Shown in pieces: positions 8,106 through 16,501 of a stretch of DNA of 64,000 bases (the first letter of the stretch is position 1; each line of letters begins with the position of its first letter). The notes beneath the pieces are model-generated. The model was not told the DNA's origin. It saw only the letters and a list, made by a program, of their open reading frames with translations, and ran no database searches. Source of the stretch: an uncultured Caryophanales bacterium. GTDB lineage: Bacteria; Bacillota_I; Bacilli_A; RF39; UBA660. A program made the position numbers and the translations under genes. Location: contig CAMYVT010000002.1 in the NCBI GenBank assembly GCA_947302515.1, positions 1 through 64,000 on the forward strand. Reading direction: 5' to 3'.

Positions 8106-9391
8106 ACAAGATCAGATTCTCCTTCTTTTTTATCTTTATTTTCGCCTTTAGATTCACTATCAGGTAATGAATTATCAGAAAAATTAGAAAAGTCACTCAT
8201 ATCAAATCCAGATTGATTACTATCAATATTCTGACTATCCATAAAACCATCAGTAGGAATATTATTATCATAACCTAAGTCAACTTTTTCTTCACTATTT
8301 AATGAACTATTATTAGTATCAGAATCACTATAACTTAAATCAATTTTCTCTTCTTCTTCAAGCAAAGAACTATTATTAGCATCTGCTACAGGAGTATCTG
8401 TATAAACAGTCTCTTCTTTAGCTCTACTATCTAATTTAAAACCTCCACCTACTGCAACATTAGTATTATTTTGAAAAGGCTCAAAATAACATAAATCATA
8501 TTTCTTTGTAATAAGTTTAATAATATCAATAATAAATGCAATAAATCCAATAAAAGAAATTAAAAGTGAAATGATTACAAATATTTTAATTAATGATAAA
8601 GGAATGCATACAAAGAAAGCAATTATATATATTTTAGCTATAGAACTACCAAAAGCTAGTTTAACAGCCAAATAACTATTAGCTATAGGAATATAAGCAA
8701 GAGATGTAGTAGTTGCAAACATTCTTTTATTTAAAGCATTTAATATTAAACCTTGAATTATTAAAGCAGCCAAACCACCAACAATATAAATTACAACAAG
8801 TATAAAAGCCGCATTATTAACAAAATTAAATATATCTTGATTAAATGTAAAAGAATTACCCTCACTATCTTTCATAACAACTGATCCACTAGATATCTGT
8901 TCTATAGTAAGACCAGCATACTTATCATATCCTCCAACATGACAATAAGGATTATCATCTAATACAGCATAATATGCAACATCAGCAGGTCCAGCATCCC
9001 CAACAAAATAACGATCAGCAACATTAATATAAAATGCTGTTGTCTTTCCTGCCCCTAACTTAAAATGAGAATAATCTCCAGAAGGGTCTTCATCAGTACA
9101 ATATGTTACAAAACCAATATTTTTCTTCTCAGAATTAAACAATAATATATCAACACTAACAGGAGCAGACTTCTCTCCTTTATTAGTAATTGATTTAAAA
9201 CTAAATCTACCAAACTTTTTTCCAGGAACAGTTGGACTGTATGTAAAATCAGTATAAGTAAAACTATCTGTATCAACAGTAGCCGTTTCACTCGCTGCAA
9301 TAAGGTCATTTTTATGATACTGCGCAGCAAAAACAGGTACTCCAATTACCATTATTAAAAATAAAATAATTAATATAAATACTTTTTTCAT
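8090..9391 (-). CDS. Exported protein with membrane domain (DUF5684-like)
   Basis: I do not recognise a function. Residues 1-22 look like a signal peptide ending at VFA-AQ. Residues 23-185 are an extracellular domain with few Cys. Three or four hydrophobic helices follow (about 195-300), containing SLAYIPIANSYLAVKLAFG, a pattern like the DUF5684 membrane domain. The last 130 residues are acidic and low in complexity, with the near repeat NNSSLLEEEEKIDLSYSD / NNSSLNSEEKVDLGYDN. The cca stop codon is 4 bp upstream, so the two form an operon. The link with cca suggests no particular role. Confidence 0.6.
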   Translation of the reverse strand: MKKVFILIILFLIMVIGVPVFAAQYHKNDLIAASETATVDTDSFTYTDFTYSPTVPGKKFGRFSFKSITNKGEKSAPVSVDILLFNSEKKNIGFVTYCTDEDPSGDYSHFKLGAGKTTAFYINVADRYFVGDAGPADVAYYAVLDDNPYCHVGGYDKYAGLTIEQISSGSVVMKDSEGNSFTFNQDIFNFVNNAAFILVVIYIVGGLAALIIQGLILNALNKRMFATTTSLAYIPIANSYLAVKLAFGSSIAKIYIIAFFVCIPLSLIKIFVIISLLISFIGFIAFIIDIIKLITKKYDLCYFEPFQNNTNVAVGGGFKLDSRAKEETVYTDTPVADANNSSLLEEEEKIDLSYSDSDTNNSSLNSEEKVDLGYDNNIPTDGFMDSQNIDSNQSGFDMSDFSNFSDNSLPDSESKGENKDKKEGESDLVNLFK

Positions 9392-9394
9392 AAG

Positions 9395-10495
9395 TCACCC
9401 CTTATATTTTTTTATGATATAATCACAAATTTTATTTCTATTATTTTCTAGTCTCCTATAAAGAATTTCTCTTTCAATATCATCATATACTTCTTTAATA
9501 TATTTTCCAGGTTTTTTATCTAAAGTCTCCATAATAGTATTAGAATCAATATCAATCTCATCTCTACTATGAATTACTAAGTTGATATAACTCTCAGTAA
9601 TATTCTTAATATCAATACCTTTCATCCTTCCTGCACAACTATTAACGTATAAACCATATGTATATAAAGTAACAGGATCAAGATTATTAAGGTCTTTTGC
9701 TTTGCGAACTTGTTTTAAAATATATAACTCACTCTTATGAAAAGGATATTTTTTAGGAACATCCAGTATACTCCAAACTCCAATAGAAGAATCAACCTCT
9801 AATCCTAAAGCATCAGATAAATTATTTAATTCAAGCTCTTTATCTAATTCAAGATCAATAAGTAATTGTATACCTTTATCTCTATTAGGGCTATTAAATA
9901 TTTTATCTAATTCTTCTTTTTTACGAGTATAAGATAATTCTTTAACATAAGACTTTGTTTCTTTTATAGCGTTAATAACATCATCACTCAATTTAAAATC
10001 TAATATAGTAGCAAAACGAACAGCTCTTAAAATACGAAGACTATCTTCACTAAACTTATCAACAGCATCCCCCACAGTATGAATAACACGATTTTTAATA
10101 TCTTCTAATCCACCCAAATTATCAATAATATTACCTTTATCATCCATACATAAAGTATTAATAGTAAAGTCTCTTCTAAGCAAATCAGGATATAAATCAT
10201 CAATATATTGAATCATACTCGGTTTACGATGATCCTCATAATCCTTTTCCTCACGAAAAGTAGTTATATCAAATCTGATACCTTTCATAATTACAATAAC
10301 AGAACCGTAATCATCATTAGGCATACAACTATCTACAAATAACTCCTTAATCTCTTTAGGAGTAGCATTTGTAGTTATATCAATATCACTAGATTCAATT
10401 CCAAGGACATAGTCTCTAACAAAACCTCCAACGATATATGCTTTATAAGAATTATCAGTAAAATCTTTAAGTAGTTTTAAAGCAATATCTAGCAT
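9395..10495 (-). CDS. cca: CCA tRNA nucleotidyltransferase
   Basis: A polymerase-beta-type nucleotidyltransferase that adds or repairs the tRNA 3' CCA end. The head domain shows YIVGGFVRDYVLG (18-30) and the metal-binding DIDITT (37-42). RRDFTINTL and the neck motif EDSLRILRAVRFATIL follow. With 366 residues it is slightly shorter than Bacillus CCA enzymes. A poly(A) polymerase or an A-adding enzyme of a split pair would look alike, but Bacilli normally have a single CCA enzyme. A GGTGGTGAT site precedes the ATG. Confidence 0.9.
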   Translation of the reverse strand: MLDIALKLLKDFTDNSYKAYIVGGFVRDYVLGIESSDIDITTNATPKEIKELFVDSCMPNDDYGSVIVIMKGIRFDITTFREEKDYEDHRKPSMIQYIDDLYPDLLRRDFTINTLCMDDKGNIIDNLGGLEDIKNRVIHTVGDAVDKFSEDSLRILRAVRFATILDFKLSDDVINAIKETKSYVKELSYTRKKEELDKIFNSPNRDKGIQLLIDLELDKELELNNLSDALGLEVDSSIGVWSILDVPKKYPFHKSELYILKQVRKAKDLNNLDPVTLYTYGLYVNSCAGRMKGIDIKNITESYINLVIHSRDEIDIDSNTIMETLDKKPGKYIKEVYDDIEREILYRRLENNRNKICDYIIKKYKG

Positions 10496-10535
10496 CGAAT
10501 CACCACCTAAACAAATTATATCATAAAAGTAAAAG

Positions 10536-10565
10536 AAAAGAACCTTTATAAAGGTTCTTTTTTTA
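10536..10565 (-). terminator. Intrinsic terminator of hup
   Basis: The stem AAAGAACCTTT/AAAGGTTCTTT has a two-base gap as loop. The minus strand then runs into an A/U-rich stretch and the plus strand into seven T. It lies 10 bp beyond the hup stop codon. Confidence 0.75.
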
Positions 10566-10574
10566 TAAACTATC

Positions 10575-10847
10575 TTAGTTTACAGCATCTTTTAAAGCAG
10601 ATCCTGCTTTGAAAGTAACAGCTTTTCTAGCAGCTATTTTAACAGTTTCACCAGTTCTTGGGTTACGTCCTTCACGAGCAGCTCTCTTAGATACTGCGAA
10701 AGTACCAAATCCAACTAGAGGAACTTTATCTCCTTTTTTAAGTGCTCCTGTAATAGCAGCAAAAGTAGCATCAATAGCTCTTGTAGAATCAGCTTTAGTT
10801 AATCCAGTTTCTTTAGCAACTGCCTCTACTAATTCAACTTTTTTCAT
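10575..10847 (-). CDS. hup: DNA-binding protein HU
   Basis: HU is a small histone-like dimer that bends and compacts DNA. The 90 residues match HU throughout: MKKVELVEAVAKETGLTKADS at the N-terminus, GFGTFAVSKRAAREGRNPRTGE at the beta-arm with the Arg-Asn-Pro tip that intercalates into DNA, and FKAGSALKDAVN at the end. A GGAGG site precedes the ATG. The leader holds a small hairpin (AAGCAT/ATGCTT near 10876-10890). The gene is monocistronic with its own terminator. Confidence 0.98.
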   Translation of the reverse strand: MKKVELVEAVAKETGLTKADSTRAIDATFAAITGALKKGDKVPLVGFGTFAVSKRAAREGRNPRTGETVKIAARKAVTFKAGSALKDAVN

Positions 10848-10928
10848 AGTATTATACCTCCCATAAATTTACTAAGCATGTTATGCTTACATATTAAAAT
10901 TATCACGAATTATTGGAAAAATCAATAT

Positions 10929-11273
10929 TTAAGCCTTAAATTTAGTAAGTTTTTCGTCAATATCCTTTAACAATTCAATTATTTGACCGATTGCATAGAT
11001 AAAAGTTGACACCAAAAATCCTACAAACCATACTCCAATCATAACAGAAAAGTTAAATTCTGTTACTAAACATTCATCAGAATAAAAGTATGACGAAGCC
11101 TGACAAGTAGAAAATAAGTTACCTAAAAAGATACCTAAAACAAACAATAATACAAATAATGTAATCGCAAATATCTGATAAAAGTTGAAAGTACGCTTAT
11201 TAAACTCATCAGTAATAACTTTTTCCTTAGGAAAATCTTTCTTAGCTTTACTAATCTCATCAAATAAATCCAT
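10929..11273 (-). CDS. Small two-helix membrane protein
   Basis: No family is recognised. The 114-residue protein has a charged N-terminus, two hydrophobic helices (about 30-52 and 73-98), and a loop with two Cys (CQASSYFYSDEC) that would be outside if the N-terminus is in the cytoplasm. A short amphipathic C-terminal helix follows. The gene overlaps the upstream membrane protein by one base (TAATG), so the two are translated together and may work together. Confidence 0.6.
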   Translation of the reverse strand: MDLFDEISKAKKDFPKEKVITDEFNKRTFNFYQIFAITLFVLLFVLGIFLGNLFSTCQASSYFYSDECLVTEFNFSVMIGVWFVGFLVSTFIYAIGQIIELLKDIDEKLTKFKA

Positions 11274-12115
11274 TATTTACTCTCCCCTTTCTTATCAGTC
11301 TTCTTAGTAATTTTACTTTTTGCTTTTTTAGCAGTATCTACTATTTTGTCATCAATTTCTGTTTTATCAAGTGCTTCCTTAGTAGCTTTTTTAACTTTTC
11401 CAGCAGCTTCTACTATTTTGTCATCAATTTCTGTCTTATCAAGAACTTCATTAATATTATTTGTAATACTCTCTTTAATATTATCAAAATTACCATCATT
11501 ATTAGAATCTAATTCATGATAATCTAAATAATCTCTATATAGATATATATATCTTCCAAATAACAATAAATATAAAGCATCAAGTATAGAAATAAATAAT
11601 CCACTAATTACAACAGTAGAAATAAGATTAACAACTAATCCAAATACTACTAATACTAGTAAAGCATAGTAATAACTATCATTTTTTATTTCATTAAATG
11701 GAGATCTTCCAAGTTTATATTCTTTCCAAATATGAGTATCTCTAAACATAGTATGAGATAAGTATAATAAAATAACTATATCTTTTAAAAATCCCAAAAT
11801 AGTATCTAATGAAAATGATTGAATTAATGTTAAAGCAGATGTAACACTAGATATTAAATATAGAAATACTAAAAATACATTTAGATAATTAAAATATCTT
11901 TTACCAAAATTAGTTTTTAATAAAACAAAGTATATAAGTACAATTAAATACAAAGAATTATGATTAATAACACTTGTAAAAATAGAAAAATCTCCAGCAC
12001 CTATAACTGCAAATGATTGACTACAGAAAATAGTAGCCAAAATTGTAATAATAATGAAAGAAGTAATTACATTCCCACTTTCATACCACTTAATATTATT
12101 ATCTTTATTAGACAT
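11273..12115 (-). CDS. Multispanning membrane protein with repeated C-terminal helix
   Basis: Function unknown. About seven hydrophobic segments fill residues 15-200. The C-terminal 60 residues are hydrophilic and contain two near-identical units, LDKTEIDDKIVEAAGKVKKA and LDKTEIDDKIVDTAKKAKS, followed by a Lys-rich end. These look like amphipathic helices in the cytoplasm. The gene starts after AAGGTGG and is followed by an overlapping small membrane protein. No enzyme motif is visible. Confidence 0.6.
   Translation of the reverse strand: MSNKDNNIKWYESGNVITSFIIITILATIFCSQSFAVIGAGDFSIFTSVINHNSLYLIVLIYFVLLKTNFGKRYFNYLNVFLVFLYLISSVTSALTLIQSFSLDTILGFLKDIVILLYLSHTMFRDTHIWKEYKLGRSPFNEIKNDSYYYALLVLVVFGLVVNLISTVVISGLFISILDALYLLLFGRYIYLYRDYLDYHELDSNNDGNFDNIKESITNNINEVLDKTEIDDKIVEAAGKVKKATKEALDKTEIDDKIVDTAKKAKSKITKKTDKKGESK
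11337..11443. repeat. 35-bp direct repeat inside the membrane protein gene
   Basis: The 35-bp unit at 11337-11371 recurs at 11409-11443 with a single difference, 72 bp apart. It encodes the repeated LDKTEIDDKIV helix, so the duplication is recent at DNA level. Confidence 0.9.
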
Positions 12116-12180
12116 CTTACCACCTTCTCATTATAATTATAGCATTATTTATAACCTAATGTATACCAAAAGAAAAAATC

Positions 12181-12209
12181 TTTAAAACTTTACAATAATA
12201 TGCTATACT
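12181..12209 (+). promoter_or_regulatory. der promoter
   Basis: An extended -10 (TGC-TATACT, -10 at 12204-12209) lies 17 bp after TTTAAA. The der start follows 23 bp further on, after GGAGGGG. Confidence 0.6.
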
Positions 12210-12232
12210 AAACGTGAATTGGAGGGGATATT

Positions 12233-13543
12233 ATGAAACTACCAACAGTCGCATTAGTAGGAAGACCTAATGTTGGAAAATCTACTTTATTTAATAAAAT
12301 CGTGGGAAAACAAGTTTCAATTATTGAAGATATTCCCGGTGTGACAAGAGATAGAATCTATCAAGAAGCAACATATAATAGAAAAAAATTCTATTTAATA
12401 GATACAGGTGGAATAGATGCTACAAAAATGGATTTTAATACAGAAATAAAAATGCAAGCAGAAATAGCTATTAATGAAGCAGACATCGTAGTATTTATAG
12501 TAGATGGCAAAGAAGGTTTAACAGCAAACGACTTAATAGTAAGAGATATTCTTCGCAAAACAGATAAAAAAGTAATAGTAGCAATCAATAAAATGGACGT
12601 TAAAGAGGCACAAAATAATATATATGACTTCTATGAATTGGGATTTGATACATATATTCCTATAAGTGGTATTCATAATACTGGTTATATTGAATTAATG
12701 GATGCTATAACAAATAATTTTAAAGAACAAGAGGAAGTAGAAGATACTAGAGTTAAATTTTCAATCATAGGAAGACCTAATGTGGGTAAGAGTTCTTTAA
12801 CAAATGCTCTTCTAAATGAAGAAAGAGTAGTTGTTTCAAATATCGCAGGTACTACACGTGACTCAATAGACTCAGTATTAAAATATAATAACGAAGAATA
12901 TGTTGTAATAGATACCGCTGGAATGAGAAAAAAAGGAAAAGTATTTGAAAGTATAGAAAAATATAGTTTGTTTAGATCATTAAAATCAATAGACAGATCA
13001 GATATATGTTTAGTAGTAATAAATGCTGAGGAAGGAATAATGGAACATGATAAACATATAGCTGGATATGCTATTGAAAGAGGAAAAGGATTAATATTTG
13101 TAGTAAACAAATGGGATACAGTAAAAGATAAAACTATTCAAGAGTTTGAAAAAGAAATGAGAGCAGAATTTCAATTTGCCCCATATGCACCAATTGTATT
13201 TTTAAGTGCTTTAACTAAAAAAAGAATACATACATTAATGCCAGAAATAGTAAAAGTAAATGAAAACATTAATAGAGAAGTAAAAACAAGCATTTTAAAT
13301 GAAGTAATACAAGATGCCTATCAATTGAATATTCCACCATCATATAAAGGAAAGAGATTGAAAATTTATTTTGTATCTCAAACCGGTACAAAACCACCAA
13401 AATTTACTTTCAGAGTAAACAGCAAAGGTTTAGTACATTTCTCATATGAAAGATATCTAGAAAATAAAATAAGAGATAATTTTGACTTAGAAGGAACACC
13501 AATAATCCTTCAATTTAAAAATAGAAATGGGGAAGAAGAATGA
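12233..13543 (+). CDS. der: Ribosome-assembly GTPase Der (EngA)
   Basis: Der is a tandem-GTPase factor for 50S subunit maturation. G domain 1 shows GRPNVGKST (9-17), DIPGVTRDR, DTGGID and NKMD. G domain 2 shows GRPNVGKSS (about 180), IAGTTRDS, DTAGMRKKGK and NKWD. The KH-like C-terminal domain ends with FRVNSKGLVHFSYERYLENKIRDNF...GTPI, as in all Der proteins. At 436 residues it is full length. The next small gene starts inside the der stop region (ATGA overlap). Confidence 0.98.
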   Translation: MKLPTVALVGRPNVGKSTLFNKIVGKQVSIIEDIPGVTRDRIYQEATYNRKKFYLIDTGGIDATKMDFNTEIKMQAEIAINEADIVVFIVDGKEGLTANDLIVRDILRKTDKKVIVAINKMDVKEAQNNIYDFYELGFDTYIPISGIHNTGYIELMDAITNNFKEQEEVEDTRVKFSIIGRPNVGKSSLTNALLNEERVVVSNIAGTTRDSIDSVLKYNNEEYVVIDTAGMRKKGKVFESIEKYSLFRSLKSIDRSDICLVVINAEEGIMEHDKHIAGYAIERGKGLIFVVNKWDTVKDKTIQEFEKEMRAEFQFAPYAPIVFLSALTKKRIHTLMPEIVKVNENINREVKTSILNEVIQDAYQLNIPPSYKGKRLKIYFVSQTGTKPPKFTFRVNSKGLVHFSYERYLENKIRDNFDLEGTPIILQFKNRNGEEE

Positions 13544-13797
13544 TAATAGGAAATAATACAAATTTAAACCATAATCAAAATACATTTTTAAATAATCAAG
13601 ATAATGATAATCAAACAAGCTTTTTAGATTCAGATATGATGAGAGAAAAAAACAGAGCAATGCAACACACTGATGTAATGAGTAAATCAGAAATGAAAGA
13701 TAAATCTTTCGCCATGTTACAAGATAGATTAAATAAAGGCCTTATTTCAATGGAAGAATTTAATAAAATGTGTAACAATTTAGGAAAACAAAAATAA
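13540..13797 (+). CDS. Small protein with SHOCT-like C-terminus
   Basis: The 85-residue protein starts by ATGA overlap with der, so it is translationally coupled to it. The first half is Asn/Gln-rich and probably disordered. The last 28 residues (MLQDRLNKGLISMEEFNKMCNNLG) fit the SHOCT-type short helical domain, with its pattern LxxLxxxGxIxxEEFxxxK. Such domains usually sit at the end of other proteins and probably mediate assembly. The role is unknown. Confidence 0.6.
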   Translation: MIIGNNTNLNHNQNTFLNNQDNDNQTSFLDSDMMREKNRAMQHTDVMSKSEMKDKSFAMLQDRLNKGLISMEEFNKMCNNLGKQK

Positions 13798-13806
13798 AAA
13801 AAATAA

Positions 13807-13837
13807 AAAAAAGACTATTTATTTAGTCTTTTTTATT
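13807..13837 (+). terminator. Intrinsic terminator of the der operon
   Basis: AAAAGACTA pairs with TAGTCTTTT around a six-base loop, followed by a T-run. It ends the der transcript before the next gene at 13899. Confidence 0.8.
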
Positions 13838-13898
13838 ATATAATAAGATATAGTAGAAAATATCTAAAAAGAAATAGAATAAAGAGGGATGAAAGAAT

Positions 13899-15401
13899 AT
13901 GGTAAATACAGCAATATATAATGTATATAAAACATCTACTGGATTATATGTTCCAGATAGTATTTGTAATACTTATAATGTAGGCAGAAAAGAAGAACAA
14001 AAAGAAATAAAAGGGATTAATTGTTACAAAGTTAATGAACAAGATGTTGAAAGTATAAATGAGCAATCATCACATGAAGAAACAAGATTAATGCCAAACT
14101 ATATTTCATTATTTGATCTACAATTAGTTCTTTCATTCACTGTATATAAAGATACAAAACATGATAATAAACTATATATATCAGATAGTACATGTGAAAA
14201 GTATGAAATAGAACCAATATCTAAAAGAATAATTAATAATTTTACATATTGTAATGTTACTGAAGAAGATATTAATAAGATTGAAGAAAAAACTAAAAAC
14301 GAAAAAATAGCATTAAAAAGAAAATATGAAGAAATATCATTAGATGATGAAGTAAAACCAGCTAACCATTTATTCATATATTTCTTAGATTATGAAACAA
14401 ATAAAAAATATATCAAACGAGAAATATTTGAATTAGCAAGAAAAAATGAAATTGAAATTGAAGGAACGCCAAAGATTATTAATAATAAAAACTGCTATTC
14501 TCTAACAGATGAACAATTAAAAGAATTAGAAAGTAAAACAGATTATAGAGGAGTAGAACAAATAATAAGAATTTCACCTGACTCTATTGAGAAAGAGCTT
14601 AATAAAACAAAAGAACAATTAGAATTATTAGTTAATAACAATGAAGAAAAAGTATCAAATAGTAATAAAACAGAAAAATCTGATAAAGATACTCTTCTTC
14701 AAAACGAAATTAATAAAATAAAAGAACAATTAGAATTATTAATTAATAATGATGAAGAAAAAGTATCAAATAGTAATAAAACAAAAAAATCTGATAAAGA
14801 TACTCTTCTTCAAAACGAACTTAATAAAACAAAAGAACAATTAGAATTATTAATTAATAATGATGAAGATAATGCATCAGATAATAAAATAGAAAATATT
14901 GATAATAGTATTCTTCAAAATGAACTTAATAAAACAAAAGAACAATTAAATGAATTAATTAATAATCCAAATATTGCATATAATAATAATGAAATTGAAA
15001 ATGTGATTATTTATAAAGATAAGAAGACAAATAAATTATATGCTCCATTTAAAACATCTGAAGATCAAGAACCAATTACTATACTAAACAAAACATGTTA
15101 TGAAACAAAGATAGAAGATCTTGAAGCAATTAAAGATAAAAAAATAATTATTATTAGCATATATCCTGTAGAAAAGAAAACATATGATGTCATAATATGT
15201 AATAATAAAGGACAATTTTATGTATCCAAAAATATTTTAGATGAATTAGGATTCTATATTGAAAATCCTCATAAAATTCTTGTTAATAAAGAAGTATATG
15301 AAGAAATAGTAGAAGAAGATATAGAATTGATTAGAGCAAAAGAATCAGACTCATGTCATATTAATATTATAGAAAAACAAATCACACCAAAGAGAGGTTA
15401 A
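13899..15401 (+). CDS. Large repeat protein with five copies of an unrecognised module and a coiled-coil repeat
   Basis: No known family is recognised. The 500-residue protein lacks a signal peptide and membrane segments. By eye it contains five diverged modules of about 55-70 residues (roughly 3-65, 72-139, 147-213, 362-417, 421-495). They share the pattern (V/I)Yxxxx(T/N)xx(K/L)YVxxxIx...I-x(3-5)-(N)xxCYxVxExDIExI. Between modules 3 and 4 lies a coiled-coil region of four ELNKTKEQLELLINN units (233 to about 357). Most repeats are nearly identical. It precedes, by 3 bp, a zinc-ribbon membrane protein, so the two are likely an operon. The start follows GAGGGATGAAAG. Confidence 0.7.
   Translation: MVNTAIYNVYKTSTGLYVPDSICNTYNVGRKEEQKEIKGINCYKVNEQDVESINEQSSHEETRLMPNYISLFDLQLVLSFTVYKDTKHDNKLYISDSTCEKYEIEPISKRIINNFTYCNVTEEDINKIEEKTKNEKIALKRKYEEISLDDEVKPANHLFIYFLDYETNKKYIKREIFELARKNEIEIEGTPKIINNKNCYSLTDEQLKELESKTDYRGVEQIIRISPDSIEKELNKTKEQLELLVNNNEEKVSNSNKTEKSDKDTLLQNEINKIKEQLELLINNDEEKVSNSNKTKKSDKDTLLQNELNKTKEQLELLINNDEDNASDNKIENIDNSILQNELNKTKEQLNELINNPNIAYNNNEIENVIIYKDKKTNKLYAPFKTSEDQEPITILNKTCYETKIEDLEAIKDKKIIIISIYPVEKKTYDVIICNNKGQFYVSKNILDELGFYIENPHKILVNKEVYEEIVEEDIELIRAKESDSCHINIIEKQITPKRG
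14595..14970. repeat. Tandem 111-bp coding repeat
   Basis: Units begin at 14595, 14706, 14817 and 14922, giving periods of 111, 111 and 105 bp. Units 1 and 2 differ at only a few positions over their whole length, and the later ones diverge more. Each unit encodes ELNKTKEQLELLINN followed by a Ser/Asn/Lys-rich spacer. All periods are multiples of three, so copy-number change keeps the frame. Confidence 0.92.
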
Positions 15402-15404
15402 AAA

Positions 15405-16490
15405 ATGTTCTGTCCAAAATGTCATACTGATTTAAAAGATGATGCAGAATACTGTAGAAGATGTGGAATTAAATTAGACTCCAGTAGAAAGAAAAAATCC
15501 TGGAGTTCTTTTTCATATAAAAAACCAATTAATGAAACAAAAGATATAAAAGAGAGAATAATAGACAAAGAAGATCATAATGATACTCATCAAGAGCAAT
15601 ACAACTACAGTAATAATTATAGTAAGACAATAATAAAACAAGTAGTAAGTGAAGAAGATTATAAAAAAGCACTTATTAATAAAAATCATGATTTGTTCAA
15701 TCAATCATTTTCAATTGTTGCTATGATATTTGGACCATTCTACTGCATATATAGAAAACTGTGGACTCAAGGAATACTATTATTAATCATATATTTATGT
15801 AGTTATATTTATATTCAAGAAAATACTAGTATATTTTTAAGAATAGTAATTAATCTAGTTCTAGCATTTAAGTTTAATAAACTATACTTATCGGAAGTAG
15901 ATAAACGAGTAGAATTAATAAAAAAACAAAATCAAGATTTTACTTCTACTGAATTATTAGAAGAATGCAATAAAAAAGGTGGAACAATATCAATAAGATT
16001 AATAATATTTATAATAATACTTTTTTATTTAGCAATAACAATACTAATAAGTAATAATAATGCTACCAAATATAATAATAATAAACAAGATAATACTATT
16101 GGAAATATAACATATATAATACCAAAAACTGCAGAATTAAAAATAAAGTATCCTACATATATAACATATACAGATGTAATAGATAATAATAGATGTTATA
16201 TATCAATATCTACAGAACAAAGTAATACTAATCCAGAAGAATACTTAATAAGCAAAATAAATAGTTATAGTAATTATGAACAATCAGAAATAATGGAAGA
16301 ATCATATAATGATATTAATTGGATAAAGCAAGCAATTACTAATAATAATACAACAAAATATTTCTACATTACAAAGATAGATAATAATATATATGATTTT
16401 TCATTCTCTTCAAATCAATCAAATGATGCATGCTTAAAAGATATAGATATAATAATTAAAAGTAGTATTGAAATTAAAAAAGATGCCTAA
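15405..16490 (+). CDS. Zinc-ribbon membrane protein with DUF2628-like domain
   Basis: Residues 1-25 form a zinc ribbon (CPKC...CRRCG). A charged linker leads to a DUF2628-like membrane domain (about 85-165): FNQSFSIVAMIFGPFYCIYRKLW with two helices, then LVLAFKFNKLYLSEVDKRV. Another transmembrane helix lies near 196-216. The last 145 residues look extracellular and rich in Tyr, Asn and Ile. The design (cytoplasmic zinc ribbon, membrane part, outer domain) recurs at 49441-50187. Function is unknown. It follows the repeat protein by 3 bp. Confidence 0.7.
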   Translation: MFCPKCHTDLKDDAEYCRRCGIKLDSSRKKKSWSSFSYKKPINETKDIKERIIDKEDHNDTHQEQYNYSNNYSKTIIKQVVSEEDYKKALINKNHDLFNQSFSIVAMIFGPFYCIYRKLWTQGILLLIIYLCSYIYIQENTSIFLRIVINLVLAFKFNKLYLSEVDKRVELIKKQNQDFTSTELLEECNKKGGTISIRLIIFIIILFYLAITILISNNNATKYNNNKQDNTIGNITYIIPKTAELKIKYPTYITYTDVIDNNRCYISISTEQSNTNPEEYLISKINSYSNYEQSEIMEESYNDINWIKQAITNNNTTKYFYITKIDNNIYDFSFSSNQSNDACLKDIDIIIKSSIEIKKDA

Positions 16491-16501
16491 GCATCTTTTT
16501 T
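16476..16501. terminator. Bidirectional terminator containing both stop codons
   Basis: AAAAAAGATGC and GCATCTTTTTT are a perfect 11-bp inverted repeat around the loop CTAA. The loop provides TAA for the plus-strand gene and TAG for the minus-strand gene, and each strand has its own U-run. Confidence 0.92.

Noticed and set aside
9106..9345. 79-codon open frame rich in Leu inside the 8090-9391 gene
   Set aside because: It is a frame-shadow of the real gene on the same strand, with no binding site and an implausible composition.
12685..13110. 141-codon open frame antisense to der
   Set aside because: It mirrors a highly conserved GTPase gene, has no ribosome-binding site, and has an unlikely Ser/Phe/Leu composition.
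14595..14970. CRISPR-like or satellite reading of the tandem repeats
   Set aside because: The repeats are 111 bp, in frame and coding, without unique spacers. They are a coiled-coil expansion.
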